DNA of 15,073 nt. Source: Lachnospiraceae bacterium (GTDB lineage: Bacteria; Bacillota; Clostridia; Lachnospirales; Lachnospiraceae). Shown here one piece after another: positions 7,400 through 14,441 of this stretch. The notes beneath the pieces were generated by a model, which saw only the letters and a program-made list of their open reading frames with translations, did no database searches and was not told where the DNA came from. The translations under genes and the position numbers were made by a program. The stretch covers positions 1 to 15,073 of the forward strand of contig SFEV01000059.1 of assembly GCA_004557975.1 (NCBI GenBank), given 5' to 3'. Positions within the stretch are counted from its first letter, which is position 1. Every line of letters starts with the position of its first letter.

Positions 7400-7666
7400 A
7401 TGGAAGGTAAAGAATATGCTTTTTTCAGCCATAAGAAATGTGAATTTTTCCCGTGTCACAAAGGCATTGATGAGGAACGGTTCAACTGTCTGTTCTGCTA
7501 CTGTCCTCTCTATGCACTTGGAAAAGATTGCGGAGGAAATTTTGAAATTACAAAAAACGGAAGAAAGAACTGTACCAATTGTACCATCCCGCACAGGCCG
7601 GAGAACTATGACCGCATTATAGGGAGATATGATGAGCTGGCGGAGCTGGTTAAAACACGGCTCTGA
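7400..7666 (+). CDS. Cysteine-rich small domain protein (COG2158-like)
   Basis: This 88-residue protein carries eight cysteines in a dense N-terminal module (C14, C19, C30, C33, C35, C44, C58, C61). Key stretches are SHKKCEFFPCH, NCLFCYCPLY and DCGGNF, followed by NCTNCTIPH. This is the 'cysteine-rich small domain' (PF04071/COG2158), predicted to be a zinc-finger-like fold. From my knowledge of the family it often occurs near or fused to cobalamin-biosynthesis proteins, which fits the riboswitch-led operon here. ATG 7400 follows AGAAGGAGATC; another ATG at 7395 is in a different frame and would not give this domain. It is the last gene of the operon. The function is unknown: a metal sensor, a chaperone or a corrinoid-processing subunit are all possible. 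Confidence 0.82.
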   Translation: MEGKEYAFFSHKKCEFFPCHKGIDEERFNCLFCYCPLYALGKDCGGNFEITKNGRKNCTNCTIPHRPENYDRIIGRYDELAELVKTRL

Positions 7667-7677
7667 CAATTTTTTTT
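7641..7677 (+). terminator. Probable weak terminator of the corrinoid operon
   Basis: CGGAGC (7641-7646) can pair with GCTCTG (7660-7665) through six pairs, including one G-U, with a 13-base loop. Eight Ts follow at 7670-7677. The 3' arm overlaps the last stop codon of the operon. The short stem and long loop make it weak. Confidence 0.4.
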
Positions 7678-7698
7678 CATTTTTTCTTTTCTGTGCAT

Positions 7699-7726
7699 TT
7701 GACAAAAAAAAGCAGAGGTGTATAAT
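7699..7726 (+). promoter_or_regulatory. Consensus sigma-A promoter upstream of MATE pump
   Basis: TTGACA (7699-7704) and TATAAT (7721-7726) are both perfect consensus boxes separated by 16 bases. Transcription should start near 7733, giving a leader of about 208 bases before the pump's ATG at 7941. Nearly all of this leader is the hairpin repeat. Confidence 0.85.
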
Positions 7727-7738
7727 ATCGGCTGGAAT

Positions 7739-7894
7739 GTCAGGCGGATATTCGCAATCCGATTCGTTACTTGCTCATAATCGAATCACTGCTTCGCAGT
7801 TTATCAGATGGGGCAGGTACCCCACCTGACACAAGCAAGTCCCTGCCCGCCATTTCATGCTCTGTGCATTTGAAGAAGCGGACTTACTTGATTC
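7739..7894 (-). repeat. Dispersed hairpin repeat, most complete copy (copy 2)
   Basis: Bases 7799-7894, read on the - strand, align without gaps to 14978-15073 (83 of 96 identical by hand). Bases 7739-7799 align to 980-1040. Five inverted repeats follow one another: CGGAT/ATCCG (7745-7761), GATTCG/CGAATC (7761-7787), ACTGC/GCAGT (7788-7800), CAGATGGGG/CCCCACCTG (7805-7828) and CAAGCAAGTCC/GGACTTACTTG (7832-7890). No open reading frame with a ribosome binding site fits it. In the last two hairpins the imperfect pair is G-U if the - strand is transcribed but A-C if the + strand is. Confidence 0.88.
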
Positions 7895-7940
7895 TGTTAA
7901 AATGCATGCGGGGAAGTATTCCCCGGGGAGGGAACAGAAG

Positions 7941-9290
7941 ATGAATAAGGATCTTACGGTGGGAAAGCCGGAGAGTGTTCTCTGGCGTTTCTGTCTGCCT
8001 CTGTTTGGCAGTATTATTTTTCAGCAGCTTTACAACATTGCGGACAGTCTGGTAGCAGGTAAATTTATCGGGGAAAATGCGCTGGCGGCCGTTGGAAACA
8101 GTTATGAGATTACGCTGATATTTATCGCTTTTGCTTTTGGCTGCAATATTGGCTGCTCCGTTATCGTGTCACAGTTTTTCGGAGCAAAGCGATACAGGGA
8201 TGTGAAGACGACAGTTTTCACAACTATGATTTCCAGTGCAGTGCTTTGCGGAGTTCTGATGATATCGGGGATCATAGGATGTGATGGGCTTCTTGCACTG
8301 ATACGAACGCCAGAGGAGATCATGAGGGATTCTCAGATCTATCTCGATATTTATATATGGGGACTTCCGTTTCTGTTTTTTTATAATATCGCTACCGGAA
8401 TTTTTTCTGCGCTGGGAGATTCCAGGACTCCGTTCTATTTTCTTGCTGTCTCGTCCACGACAAATATTGTGGTGGATATTCTGTTTGTCACTGCCTTTCA
8501 TATGGGTGTTGCCGGTGTGGCGTGGGCGACGTTCCTGTGCCAGGGTGCCAGTGCCATTCTGGCTGTGGCAGTAGTGCTGCGCAGGCTGAGAACGATTCGG
8601 ACAGACGGAAAGGCAGAGCTGTTTTCCTGGCAGATATTTGGAAAGATCGTAAAAATTGCAGTTCCGAGTATTCTGCAGCAGAGCTTTATCTCAGTTGGCA
8701 ACATTGTGATTCAGAGTATTATCAACGGGTTCGGTGCCAGCGTTATTGCAGGCTACGCTGCCGCTGTGAAACTGAATAATCTGGTCATCACATCCTTTAC
8801 CACAATAGGAAACGGTATCTCCAACTACACGGCACAGAATATCGGCGCCGGAAAGACGGAACGGATCAGGCAGGGTTTCCGGGCCGGAGTAAAGCTTGTC
8901 TGGGTTTTATGCCTGCCGCTGTTTTTACTGTATTTCTTTGCGGGCAGATGGCTGCTGTACCTGTTTATGGATGAACCTACTCAGACGGCGATCCGGACGG
9001 GAATACAGTATCTGCGTATTCTGTCTCCGTTCTACTTTGTCGTTTCTGCCAAACTGATAGCAGATGGTATTCTCAGGGGATCGGGACTGATGAAAAAATT
9101 CATGGTGTCCACTTTTACAGACCTGCTTCTGAGAGTGGCGCTGGCGTACACACTGTCGAAACTTATGGGTGCAGTTGGCATCTGGTGCGCATGGCCCATC
9201 GGATGGTTCATTGCCACGGCTTTGTCCATTCTGTTTTACCGTTCCGGGCCGTGGAACGCAAAAGAAGAAAAACAGAGAAAAAGTAATTGA
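7941..9290 (+). CDS. MATE family efflux transporter
   Basis: This 449-residue membrane protein has the duplicated MatE architecture (two halves of about six helices). It starts with the family's N-terminal KPESVLWRFCLPLFGSIIFQ and includes ADSLVAGKFIGENALAAVGN (about residues 36-55) and, in the second half, GNGISNYTAQNIGAGK. Members export cationic drugs or metabolites by Na+ or H+ antiport; the substrate here is unknown. ATG 7941 follows GGGGAGGG (7925-7932). A perfect GGGGAA/TTCCCC hairpin (7910-7924) ends at the base before this ribosome binding site. The gene has its own consensus promoter and a long repeat-filled leader. It ends in a basic tail and is followed by a strong terminator. Confidence 0.93.
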   Translation: MNKDLTVGKPESVLWRFCLPLFGSIIFQQLYNIADSLVAGKFIGENALAAVGNSYEITLIFIAFAFGCNIGCSVIVSQFFGAKRYRDVKTTVFTTMISSAVLCGVLMISGIIGCDGLLALIRTPEEIMRDSQIYLDIYIWGLPFLFFYNIATGIFSALGDSRTPFYFLAVSSTTNIVVDILFVTAFHMGVAGVAWATFLCQGASAILAVAVVLRRLRTIRTDGKAELFSWQIFGKIVKIAVPSILQQSFISVGNIVIQSIINGFGASVIAGYAAAVKLNNLVITSFTTIGNGISNYTAQNIGAGKTERIRQGFRAGVKLVWVLCLPLFLLYFFAGRWLLYLFMDEPTQTAIRTGIQYLRILSPFYFVVSAKLIADGILRGSGLMKKFMVSTFTDLLLRVALAYTLSKLMGAVGIWCAWPIGWFIATALSILFYRSGPWNAKEEKQRKSN

Positions 9291-9351
9291 TTTTTCTGCT
9301 GTTTTCTGATACTGTATGTAATCAGGAAGCGACTGTTTACAAAGTATTGGT

Positions 9352-9386
9352 AAATGTGCAAACCTTTATGGTTTGCACATTTTTTT
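9352..9386 (+). terminator. Strong rho-independent terminator after MATE pump
   Basis: A perfect 13-bp stem AAATGTGCAAACC/GGTTTGCACATTT (9352-9364 with 9370-9382), loop TTTAT, ends in a run of Ts to 9386. It separates the pump from the next small gene, for which no convincing promoter was recognised. Confidence 0.92.
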
Positions 9387-9460
9387 GTGGAAGGACCGCT
9401 GCCATACATTCATAAGAATTGAGCTGAAACAGGGTTTGGCCAGAGAAAGGAGAAAGAATC

Positions 9461-9805
9461 ATGAAAGAAAATCAGAAAAATTGTCCGGGATGTTCGAGAA
9501 ACTGTGAGGTATCTGCACCGCATTGTGAGCGTGGAAAAGAATATGCCAGAACAGGTGTACTCCCTGAATTGCCGGCAGGTAAACACCACGGCAGGCTGCA
9601 TTTTGAAAAGCGGGAACAGCAGCTGATTATGAAATATCTGCATCACGCTGTGGGAGCCGCGGATCACGGCGGAATCACTCAGGATATGTCGGGACGGATG
9701 TTTGACGTGCTGACAGAGGAGGAGACAGCGACGCTGGCAACACTGCTTGAGAAGCTGTCTGATCACTGGATCAGTATTGCACCGGAGAGACCGCACCACA
9801 GATGA
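9461..9805 (+). CDS. Small cysteine-containing protein of unknown function
   Basis: This 114-residue soluble protein is not one I can assign. The N-terminus has C8, C11, C15 and C22 (CPGCSRNC, then HC), a possible metal site. A central histidine-rich stretch (HH at 42-43 and 61-62, H69) follows. The C-terminal segment VLTEEETATLATLLEKL (83-99) resembles the end of MarR-type winged-helix regulators, but no helix-turn-helix is visible between, so it may be a shortened relative or merely similar by chance. ATG 9461 follows AAAGGAGAAAG, a strong ribosome binding site, which supports real expression. It is flanked by the pump terminator and by the GH13 promoter, so it appears monocistronic. Confidence 0.7.
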   Translation: MKENQKNCPGCSRNCEVSAPHCERGKEYARTGVLPELPAGKHHGRLHFEKREQQLIMKYLHHAVGAADHGGITQDMSGRMFDVLTEEETATLATLLEKLSDHWISIAPERPHHR

Positions 9806-9834
9806 AACGGGTGGAGCTGAAATGTTGTTTTTTC

Positions 9835-9863
9835 TTGTGATAATCGGAATACTGTGTTAGAAT
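9835..9863 (+). promoter_or_regulatory. Promoter of the GH13 gene
   Basis: TTGTGA (9835-9840), a 17-base spacer and TAGAAT (9858-9863) with an extended -10 TG at 9855-9856 place the start near 9870. The leader before ATG 9964 is about 95 bases, with no recognised element in it. Confidence 0.65.
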
Positions 9864-9963
9864 ATGAATAAATATGCGCAAATTTCATAAAATGTCTAAA
9901 AACAGTACGGAATTTGGCTTATATTTCTGGACTGGTGAGACAATACTGAGGAGGGACACAGAT

Positions 9964-11772
9964 ATGGCATGGTATGATGAAGCCGTATTTTATCACATTT
10001 ATCCATTGGGGCTTACGGGAGCACCGAAACAGAATTCGTATGGAACACCTGAACCGCGTCTGAAAACACTTTGCCCGTGGATTTCTCATATCAGGGAGAT
10101 CGGATGCAATGCTTTATATATAGGACCTTTGTTTGAATCGGTTGGGCACGGTTATGAGACAACGGATTATAAGAAGCTGGATGGCCGACTCGGTACGAAT
10201 CAGGATCTGGCAGATTTCGTTCAGGAGTGCCACAGACAGGGAATCCGGGTGATTCTTGACGGAGTATTCAACCATACAGGACGCGACTTCTTTGCGTTTC
10301 AGGATATTAAACGCAACAGAGAGAATTCGCCGTACAAAGACTGGTACTGCAATGTGAATTTCTGGGGCAACAATGAATACAACGACGGTTTTTCCTACGA
10401 AAACTGGGGCGGTTACAACCTGCTTGTGAAGCTGAATCAGCACAATCCGGCAGTCCGGGACTATATCTGTGATGTGATCCGTTTCTGGGTGAAGGAGTTT
10501 GACATTGACGGTATTCGCCTGGATGCTGCGGATGTGCTGGATTTTGGATACATGCAGTCGCTTCGCCGCGTCGCAAATGAGGTGAAGCCTGATTTCTGGC
10601 TGATGGGAGAGGTCATTCACGGCGACTATACTCGCTGGGTCAACGAAGGAACACTGCATTCTGTGACAAATTACCATCTCCATAAGGCGCTTTATTCAGG
10701 ACATAACGACCACAACTACTTCGAAATTGCCCACACAGTAAGACGTCTTTATGAAATGGGAGGGAACCGCCCGGACGGTTTGAAGCTGTACAACTTTGTC
10801 GACAATCATGACGTGGAGCGTATCTATACGAAGCTGAATAACAAAGCTCATTTTACTCCTGTTCACATACTGCTGTATACGCTTCCGGGTGTTCCTTCTA
10901 TATATTATGGTTCTGAATTCGGGATCGAGGGCAGAAAAGAGTACGGATCGGATGCGTCTCTGCGCCCGGCACTTTCACTGGAAGATTATGCGGATGCTCC
11001 GGAGAAGAATCCCCGCACCAGACTGATCTCTGCCCTCGGAAAAATCCGGAAAGAAACGAAAGCACTGTCCTTTGGAGATTATAAAGAGCTTCTCCTGACG
11101 ACGCGCCAGTATGCTTTTTCCAGAAGTTATGGTGATGAAACTGTGATCATAACAGTAAACAATGATGACAGTGTATTTTCCATGAACCTCGCTGCCGGAA
11201 ATGTGGCAGAGTATGCTGGTGCTCTGTCCGGTGAGAGAGTACCTGTCAGGGACGGACGCATCGAGGTGCGTGTTGGTGCAAACTCCGGAGAGATCTGGCT
11301 GCCCGTGCGTGAAGGTATGGAAGAGCTCCACACACTGTTTTCGGAAGTGTCGGAGATGCCGCTGGAAAGGTCATCCGGGAATACATCCGAAACTTCGTCG
11401 GAAGCTTCTTTAAAATATGAGACAGAATCAACGGAAGATGAGACGGCTGCGGGATCGGGTACAGATGAACTTCCGATGGAAGAAGCTCCTGAGTCTGAGA
11501 AGGAAAAGGTATCCGGAGAAACAACAGAGGAGAGTCAGAAAAGTGCATTTGAAATAAAGACGGAAGAACCGTCTGAAAAAGAGAGTGCAGAGGAGACGAA
11601 AACACCGGTCAGGAAAGATATACCGTATGAAGAAATGAGTATTGAGGAGCTTCAGGAGGCCATTCTCGATAAAATGAGAAAGAACGGTCCCATAACGGAG
11701 CAGATGCAAAGAGATGTCAGAGAGAATGTGTACCGCAATTCTCTGCTGATATGGGTAAACAGCTTCCGATAA
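9964..11772 (+). CDS. GH13 alpha-amylase family enzyme with acidic C-terminal extension
   Basis: This 602-residue enzyme has no signal peptide and is probably cytoplasmic, acting on alpha-glucans or maltodextrin-like oligosaccharides. Conserved regions are intact: DGVFNH (99-104), GIRLDAAD (183-190) with nucleophile D187, LMGEV (213-217) with acid/base E216, and FVDNHD (278-283) with D283. The barrel ends near residue 365, and the beta domain near 448. An unusual tail follows: residues about 455-550 are a Ser/Thr/Glu-rich, probably disordered linker. The last 50 residues (EEMSIEELQEAILDKM, then VYRNSLLIWVNSFR) look like an ordered helical module. GAGGAGGGA (9949-9957) fixes the ATG at 9964; an upstream in-frame ATG at 9874 lies almost at the transcript start. 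Reaction type (hydrolase, neopullulanase or transferase) is not certain. Confidence 0.9.
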   Translation: MAWYDEAVFYHIYPLGLTGAPKQNSYGTPEPRLKTLCPWISHIREIGCNALYIGPLFESVGHGYETTDYKKLDGRLGTNQDLADFVQECHRQGIRVILDGVFNHTGRDFFAFQDIKRNRENSPYKDWYCNVNFWGNNEYNDGFSYENWGGYNLLVKLNQHNPAVRDYICDVIRFWVKEFDIDGIRLDAADVLDFGYMQSLRRVANEVKPDFWLMGEVIHGDYTRWVNEGTLHSVTNYHLHKALYSGHNDHNYFEIAHTVRRLYEMGGNRPDGLKLYNFVDNHDVERIYTKLNNKAHFTPVHILLYTLPGVPSIYYGSEFGIEGRKEYGSDASLRPALSLEDYADAPEKNPRTRLISALGKIRKETKALSFGDYKELLLTTRQYAFSRSYGDETVIITVNNDDSVFSMNLAAGNVAEYAGALSGERVPVRDGRIEVRVGANSGEIWLPVREGMEELHTLFSEVSEMPLERSSGNTSETSSEASLKYETESTEDETAAGSGTDELPMEEAPESEKEKVSGETTEESQKSAFEIKTEEPSEKESAEETKTPVRKDIPYEEMSIEELQEAILDKMRKNGPITEQMQRDVRENVYRNSLLIWVNSFR

Positions 11773-11792
11773 AAAGATCTAGATATAATATA

Positions 11793-11840
11793 AGAACTGG
11801 CATCCATATTTAAAAAGAGAGAAGATGCCGGTTCTTTTTT
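11793..11840 (+). terminator. Terminator after the GH13 gene
   Basis: AGAACTGGCATC (11793-11804) pairs with GATGCCGGTTCT (11824-11835) with one G-U, across an A-rich loop. Ts follow to 11840. The next coding frame's only upstream ATG (11825) lies inside the 3' arm, so this hairpin would also hide that start. Confidence 0.85.
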
Positions 11841-12838
11841 GTTGTTTTTTATTGAAAGAGATTGCCGATATTACCGGATGCGGCATTATCCGCCATATCT
11901 GGTTTACCAGCTGGGTGGGAGATAAAAACTGGGTGGAAGAAAAGGGAAGTCTCAGAAAAATCATTCTGAGGATCTACTGGGACGAAGAGACAGAGCCGAG
12001 CGTGGAGGTACCGCTGGGGGATTTCTTTGGCGTGCCGTACGGATTAAAAAAGAGTTATTTTTCAGAAGCTTTTTCGGTGAACCCTGAGGATGGACGCGCA
12101 CTGAACTGCTTTTTTTCGATGCCGTTTCGCAGACGTGCCAGATTTACCATCGAGAGCCGCTGCGAGAACCATATGAATTTTTATTTTTACATTGATTACG
12201 AAGCGTATGACAAACTGCCGGATGAGGAGATCGGATATTTCCATGCCCAGTGGAACAGAGAAAGCAATACGAAGGGATGGGCGCCACTGGAGCCGGGGCT
12301 TCTGGACAGAGAAAAAGTGAATGTGGAGGGAGAGCCTGATTGGCTGCCGGCTGCATGGCTTACGAAGAATACGACCGGGGACGATAATTATCTGATTCTT
12401 GAGGCAGAAGGAAAAGGAAAATTTATCGGATGTAATCTGAATATCGATGTGTTTACGCCACAGGCCAATGAATGGTATGGAGAAGGCGATGATATGTTCT
12501 TTATTGACGGCGAAAAATGGCCGCCCTCTCTTCACGGGACGGGAACGGAAGATTATTTTAATACGGCTTTCGGCCCGACACAGGAATATCATTCTCTCTG
12601 GAGCGGTCTGACTCTGTACAGCGGAGATGAGGCAGGCTTTAAATACGGCGGCAAAAACAGTATGTACCGCCTGCACATTAAAGACCCGGTTTATTTCGAA
12701 AAGTCATTACGGTTTTCCATTGAGCACGGGCATGCCAACAAGCTTTCCAATGATTATTCGAGTACGGCGTACTGGTATCAGGTGGAACCGCATAAACCGT
12801 TTCCGCCGCTTCCGGATACAGGGGAAAGAGAACGTTAA
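11825..12838 (+). CDS. GH172 (DUF2961) glycoside hydrolase, N-terminally truncated, probable pseudogene
   Basis: From codon 10 on (LKEIADITGCGIIRHIW) this frame follows DUF2961/GH172 proteins, a family with difructose-anhydride, fructofuranosidase and arabinofuranosidase members, to a normal C-terminus (YWYQVEPHKPFPPLP). The likely catalytic glutamates are E220 in WYGEGDD and E242 in HGTGTEDYF, spaced about 20 residues as in characterised members. The usual first 35-45 residues, with the R-x-SS-x-D-x-T-GGN region, are absent. Instead the frame enters the T-tract and hairpin of the preceding terminator. The only starts are ATG 11825 inside the hairpin or TTG 11852 after a poly-T stretch, neither with a usable ribosome binding site, and no promoter was seen. 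It is most likely a gene broken by a 5' deletion; low expression of a shortened protein cannot be excluded. Confidence 0.75.
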   Translation: MPVLFCCFLLKEIADITGCGIIRHIWFTSWVGDKNWVEEKGSLRKIILRIYWDEETEPSVEVPLGDFFGVPYGLKKSYFSEAFSVNPEDGRALNCFFSMPFRRRARFTIESRCENHMNFYFYIDYEAYDKLPDEEIGYFHAQWNRESNTKGWAPLEPGLLDREKVNVEGEPDWLPAAWLTKNTTGDDNYLILEAEGKGKFIGCNLNIDVFTPQANEWYGEGDDMFFIDGEKWPPSLHGTGTEDYFNTAFGPTQEYHSLWSGLTLYSGDEAGFKYGGKNSMYRLHIKDPVYFEKSLRFSIEHGHANKLSNDYSSTAYWYQVEPHKPFPPLPDTGERER

Positions 12839-12846
12839 CAGCAGTA

Positions 12847-12899
12847 AAAAATGGAATCCTACGGCGGCCTGTTTCAGGCAGCCAGGGGATTCCATTTTT
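12847..12899. terminator. Bidirectional terminator between convergent genes
   Basis: AAAAATGGAATCC (12847-12859) pairs with GGATTCCATTTTT (12887-12899), with an inner CCTG/CAGG hairpin. T-runs occur on both strands, so it can serve the + strand GH172 frame and the - strand pump. The last codons and the stop of the pump (12874) lie inside this structure. Confidence 0.85.
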
Positions 12900-14256
12900 C
12901 ACGCACAAAACAGATCAAAAACAGCACGAATATCAGCAGATTATGCAAAATCATGCATCCCCATGCAGAGATAAGCCCCAGTCCGAAGAGCTGTGTACAC
13001 AGAAAGGTTCCCACAATGCGGACGAGCCACATGCCGACGATGTTGTATACAAAGGGCGCCTTCGTTTTTCCGACACCCTGCATCAGGCCTTCCACGATGA
13101 TGGAAAAACCGTAGAACGGTTCGGAGACAGCCACCATGCGCAGTACAGTTGATCCCAGACGGATGATTTCCTCGCTGGTGGAAAAAAGTTTCATCAGATT
13201 CGGGGCAAAAAGGAACAGGCATGAGCCGGAGAGAATCATGAGTAAAATCTCGATCGGTATGAACATGGCGGCCAGCTCCTTCATGCGCCTGGAGTCGCGT
13301 GCACCGTATGCATTTCCGGAGAGGGTGGCGGCGGCTGTCTGCATACCGTAGCCCGGAATGTAAAAGGCAGATTCTACTGTGTTGGCGATGGTGTGTGCGG
13401 CTGTGGAGGCTTCCCCGAGGGAATTGATCATGGAAGCGAAGGCCACGTAGCCGAGAGATGTGCCGAATCTCTGCAGCATGTTCGGAAATGCCACTTTCAG
13501 GCACGGGCGCAGGATTTCCGCATCCGGGCGGAACTGCTGCCCACGCGGAGAGATCAGAGGGTGACGCCACAGTACAATGGTGATGCATACTCCGCCGACA
13601 GTAAAAGCGATGGCGCTGGCGATTGCAGCTCCGACCACGCCAAGGCCTGCGCCGGGAAGCAGGATCCGGTGCGACAGCACAGTGGCGGTCCGCATCGGGT
13701 AAATCAGCAGGAAATTCAGTATGACATTGATGGCATTTACGGTCACGCCGATTTTCATCGGCGTTTTTGTATCACCTGCCGCACGCAGGACGGTTCCGAA
13801 CAGAATAGTTGCCGTGCGCGGAAGCATGGGGAGATACAGGATCAGAAAATATTTGGATGCAAGGCTGCGTATGCTTTTCTGCACCTGCATCCATACCGGA
13901 ATGACGCCGCTGAGTGACACAGTCAGTACCGTAAAAAAGATTCCTGCCGTCAGCACGGCAAGGACTGCCTGGGCGGCGGCGCGGCGAGCTGATTTCCGGT
14001 TGCCTGCACCGAGAGAGCGGGAAATAAAGGCCAGAAATCCAATGCTCAGCGCAGAGATGGTGCTGTTGATCAGCCAGTTGACTGTGGCGGTCGCTCCCAC
14101 AGCGGCGGTGGCCTGTGTTCCGAGTGCACCGACCATGGCTGTATCAATATACTGGACTGCAGTCTGCATCAGCTGCTCCAGCATGGTAGGCCAGGCCAGC
14201 GTAAGTATAATGGATATCATTTCCGGATTCAGTGTTCGGCGTTTTTTCTTTTGCAT
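12874..14256 (-). CDS. MATE family efflux transporter (second, divergent from the first)
   Basis: This 460-residue twelve-helix membrane protein is the only - strand gene in the window. It begins with a basic tail, then the MatE signature region AWPTMLEQLMQTAVQYIDT (about residues 20-38) with MVGALGTQATAAVG. The second repeat has AFPNMLQRFGTSLGYVAFAS and TVESAFYIPGYGMQTAAATL. It belongs to a different MATE subgroup from the pump at 7941, judged by the distinct motifs. GAGGTA lies just upstream of the ATG at 14256. It is transcribed divergently from the HTH-cupin regulator across a 185-base gap, so control by that regulator is likely. Its substrate is unknown. Confidence 0.92.
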   Translation of the reverse strand: MQKKKRRTLNPEMISIILTLAWPTMLEQLMQTAVQYIDTAMVGALGTQATAAVGATATVNWLINSTISALSIGFLAFISRSLGAGNRKSARRAAAQAVLAVLTAGIFFTVLTVSLSGVIPVWMQVQKSIRSLASKYFLILYLPMLPRTATILFGTVLRAAGDTKTPMKIGVTVNAINVILNFLLIYPMRTATVLSHRILLPGAGLGVVGAAIASAIAFTVGGVCITIVLWRHPLISPRGQQFRPDAEILRPCLKVAFPNMLQRFGTSLGYVAFASMINSLGEASTAAHTIANTVESAFYIPGYGMQTAAATLSGNAYGARDSRRMKELAAMFIPIEILLMILSGSCLFLFAPNLMKLFSTSEEIIRLGSTVLRMVAVSEPFYGFSIIVEGLMQGVGKTKAPFVYNIVGMWLVRIVGTFLCTQLFGLGLISAWGCMILHNLLIFVLFLICFVREKWNPLAA

Positions 14257-14293
14257 AAAGATACCTCAGTGAATAATAAATGAAAGTAGTATT

Positions 14294-14322
14294 ATTATAC
14301 AGTATTACCTCTCCTTTTTCCA
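14294..14322 (-). promoter_or_regulatory. Promoter of the divergent MATE pump
   Basis: On the - strand, TGGAAA (14322-14317) is followed after 17 bases by a perfect TATAAT (14299-14294). The start would be near 14287, 30 bases before the ATG. The weak -35 suits an activator-dependent or low-level promoter. Confidence 0.55.
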
Positions 14323-14348
14323 TATTTTTCGTTTTTTGCAGAAAAATG

Positions 14349-14376
14349 TTGCATTATGCAATGATATATGTATAAT
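14349..14376 (+). promoter_or_regulatory. Promoter and palindromic operator of the HTH-cupin gene
   Basis: A perfect TATAAT (14371-14376) lies 16 bases after TTGCAT (14349-14354). The -35 is the left half of a perfect palindrome, TTGCAT-T-ATGCAA (14349-14361). A palindrome over the -35 of a regulator gene is a typical autoregulatory operator. The same site is about 68 bases upstream of the divergent pump's predicted start. Confidence 0.6.
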
Positions 14377-14441
14377 TGTGTTTGTTAGGCAATTTTAAAT
14401 TAAAAGTATAGTATTAGAAAACTGTACAGGGAGGTGTGATT

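Noticed and set aside
12941..13588. A second long - strand frame inside the second MATE gene.
   Set aside because: It lies wholly within the MATE coding sequence in another frame and its His/Arg/Cys-rich translation resembles no protein family.
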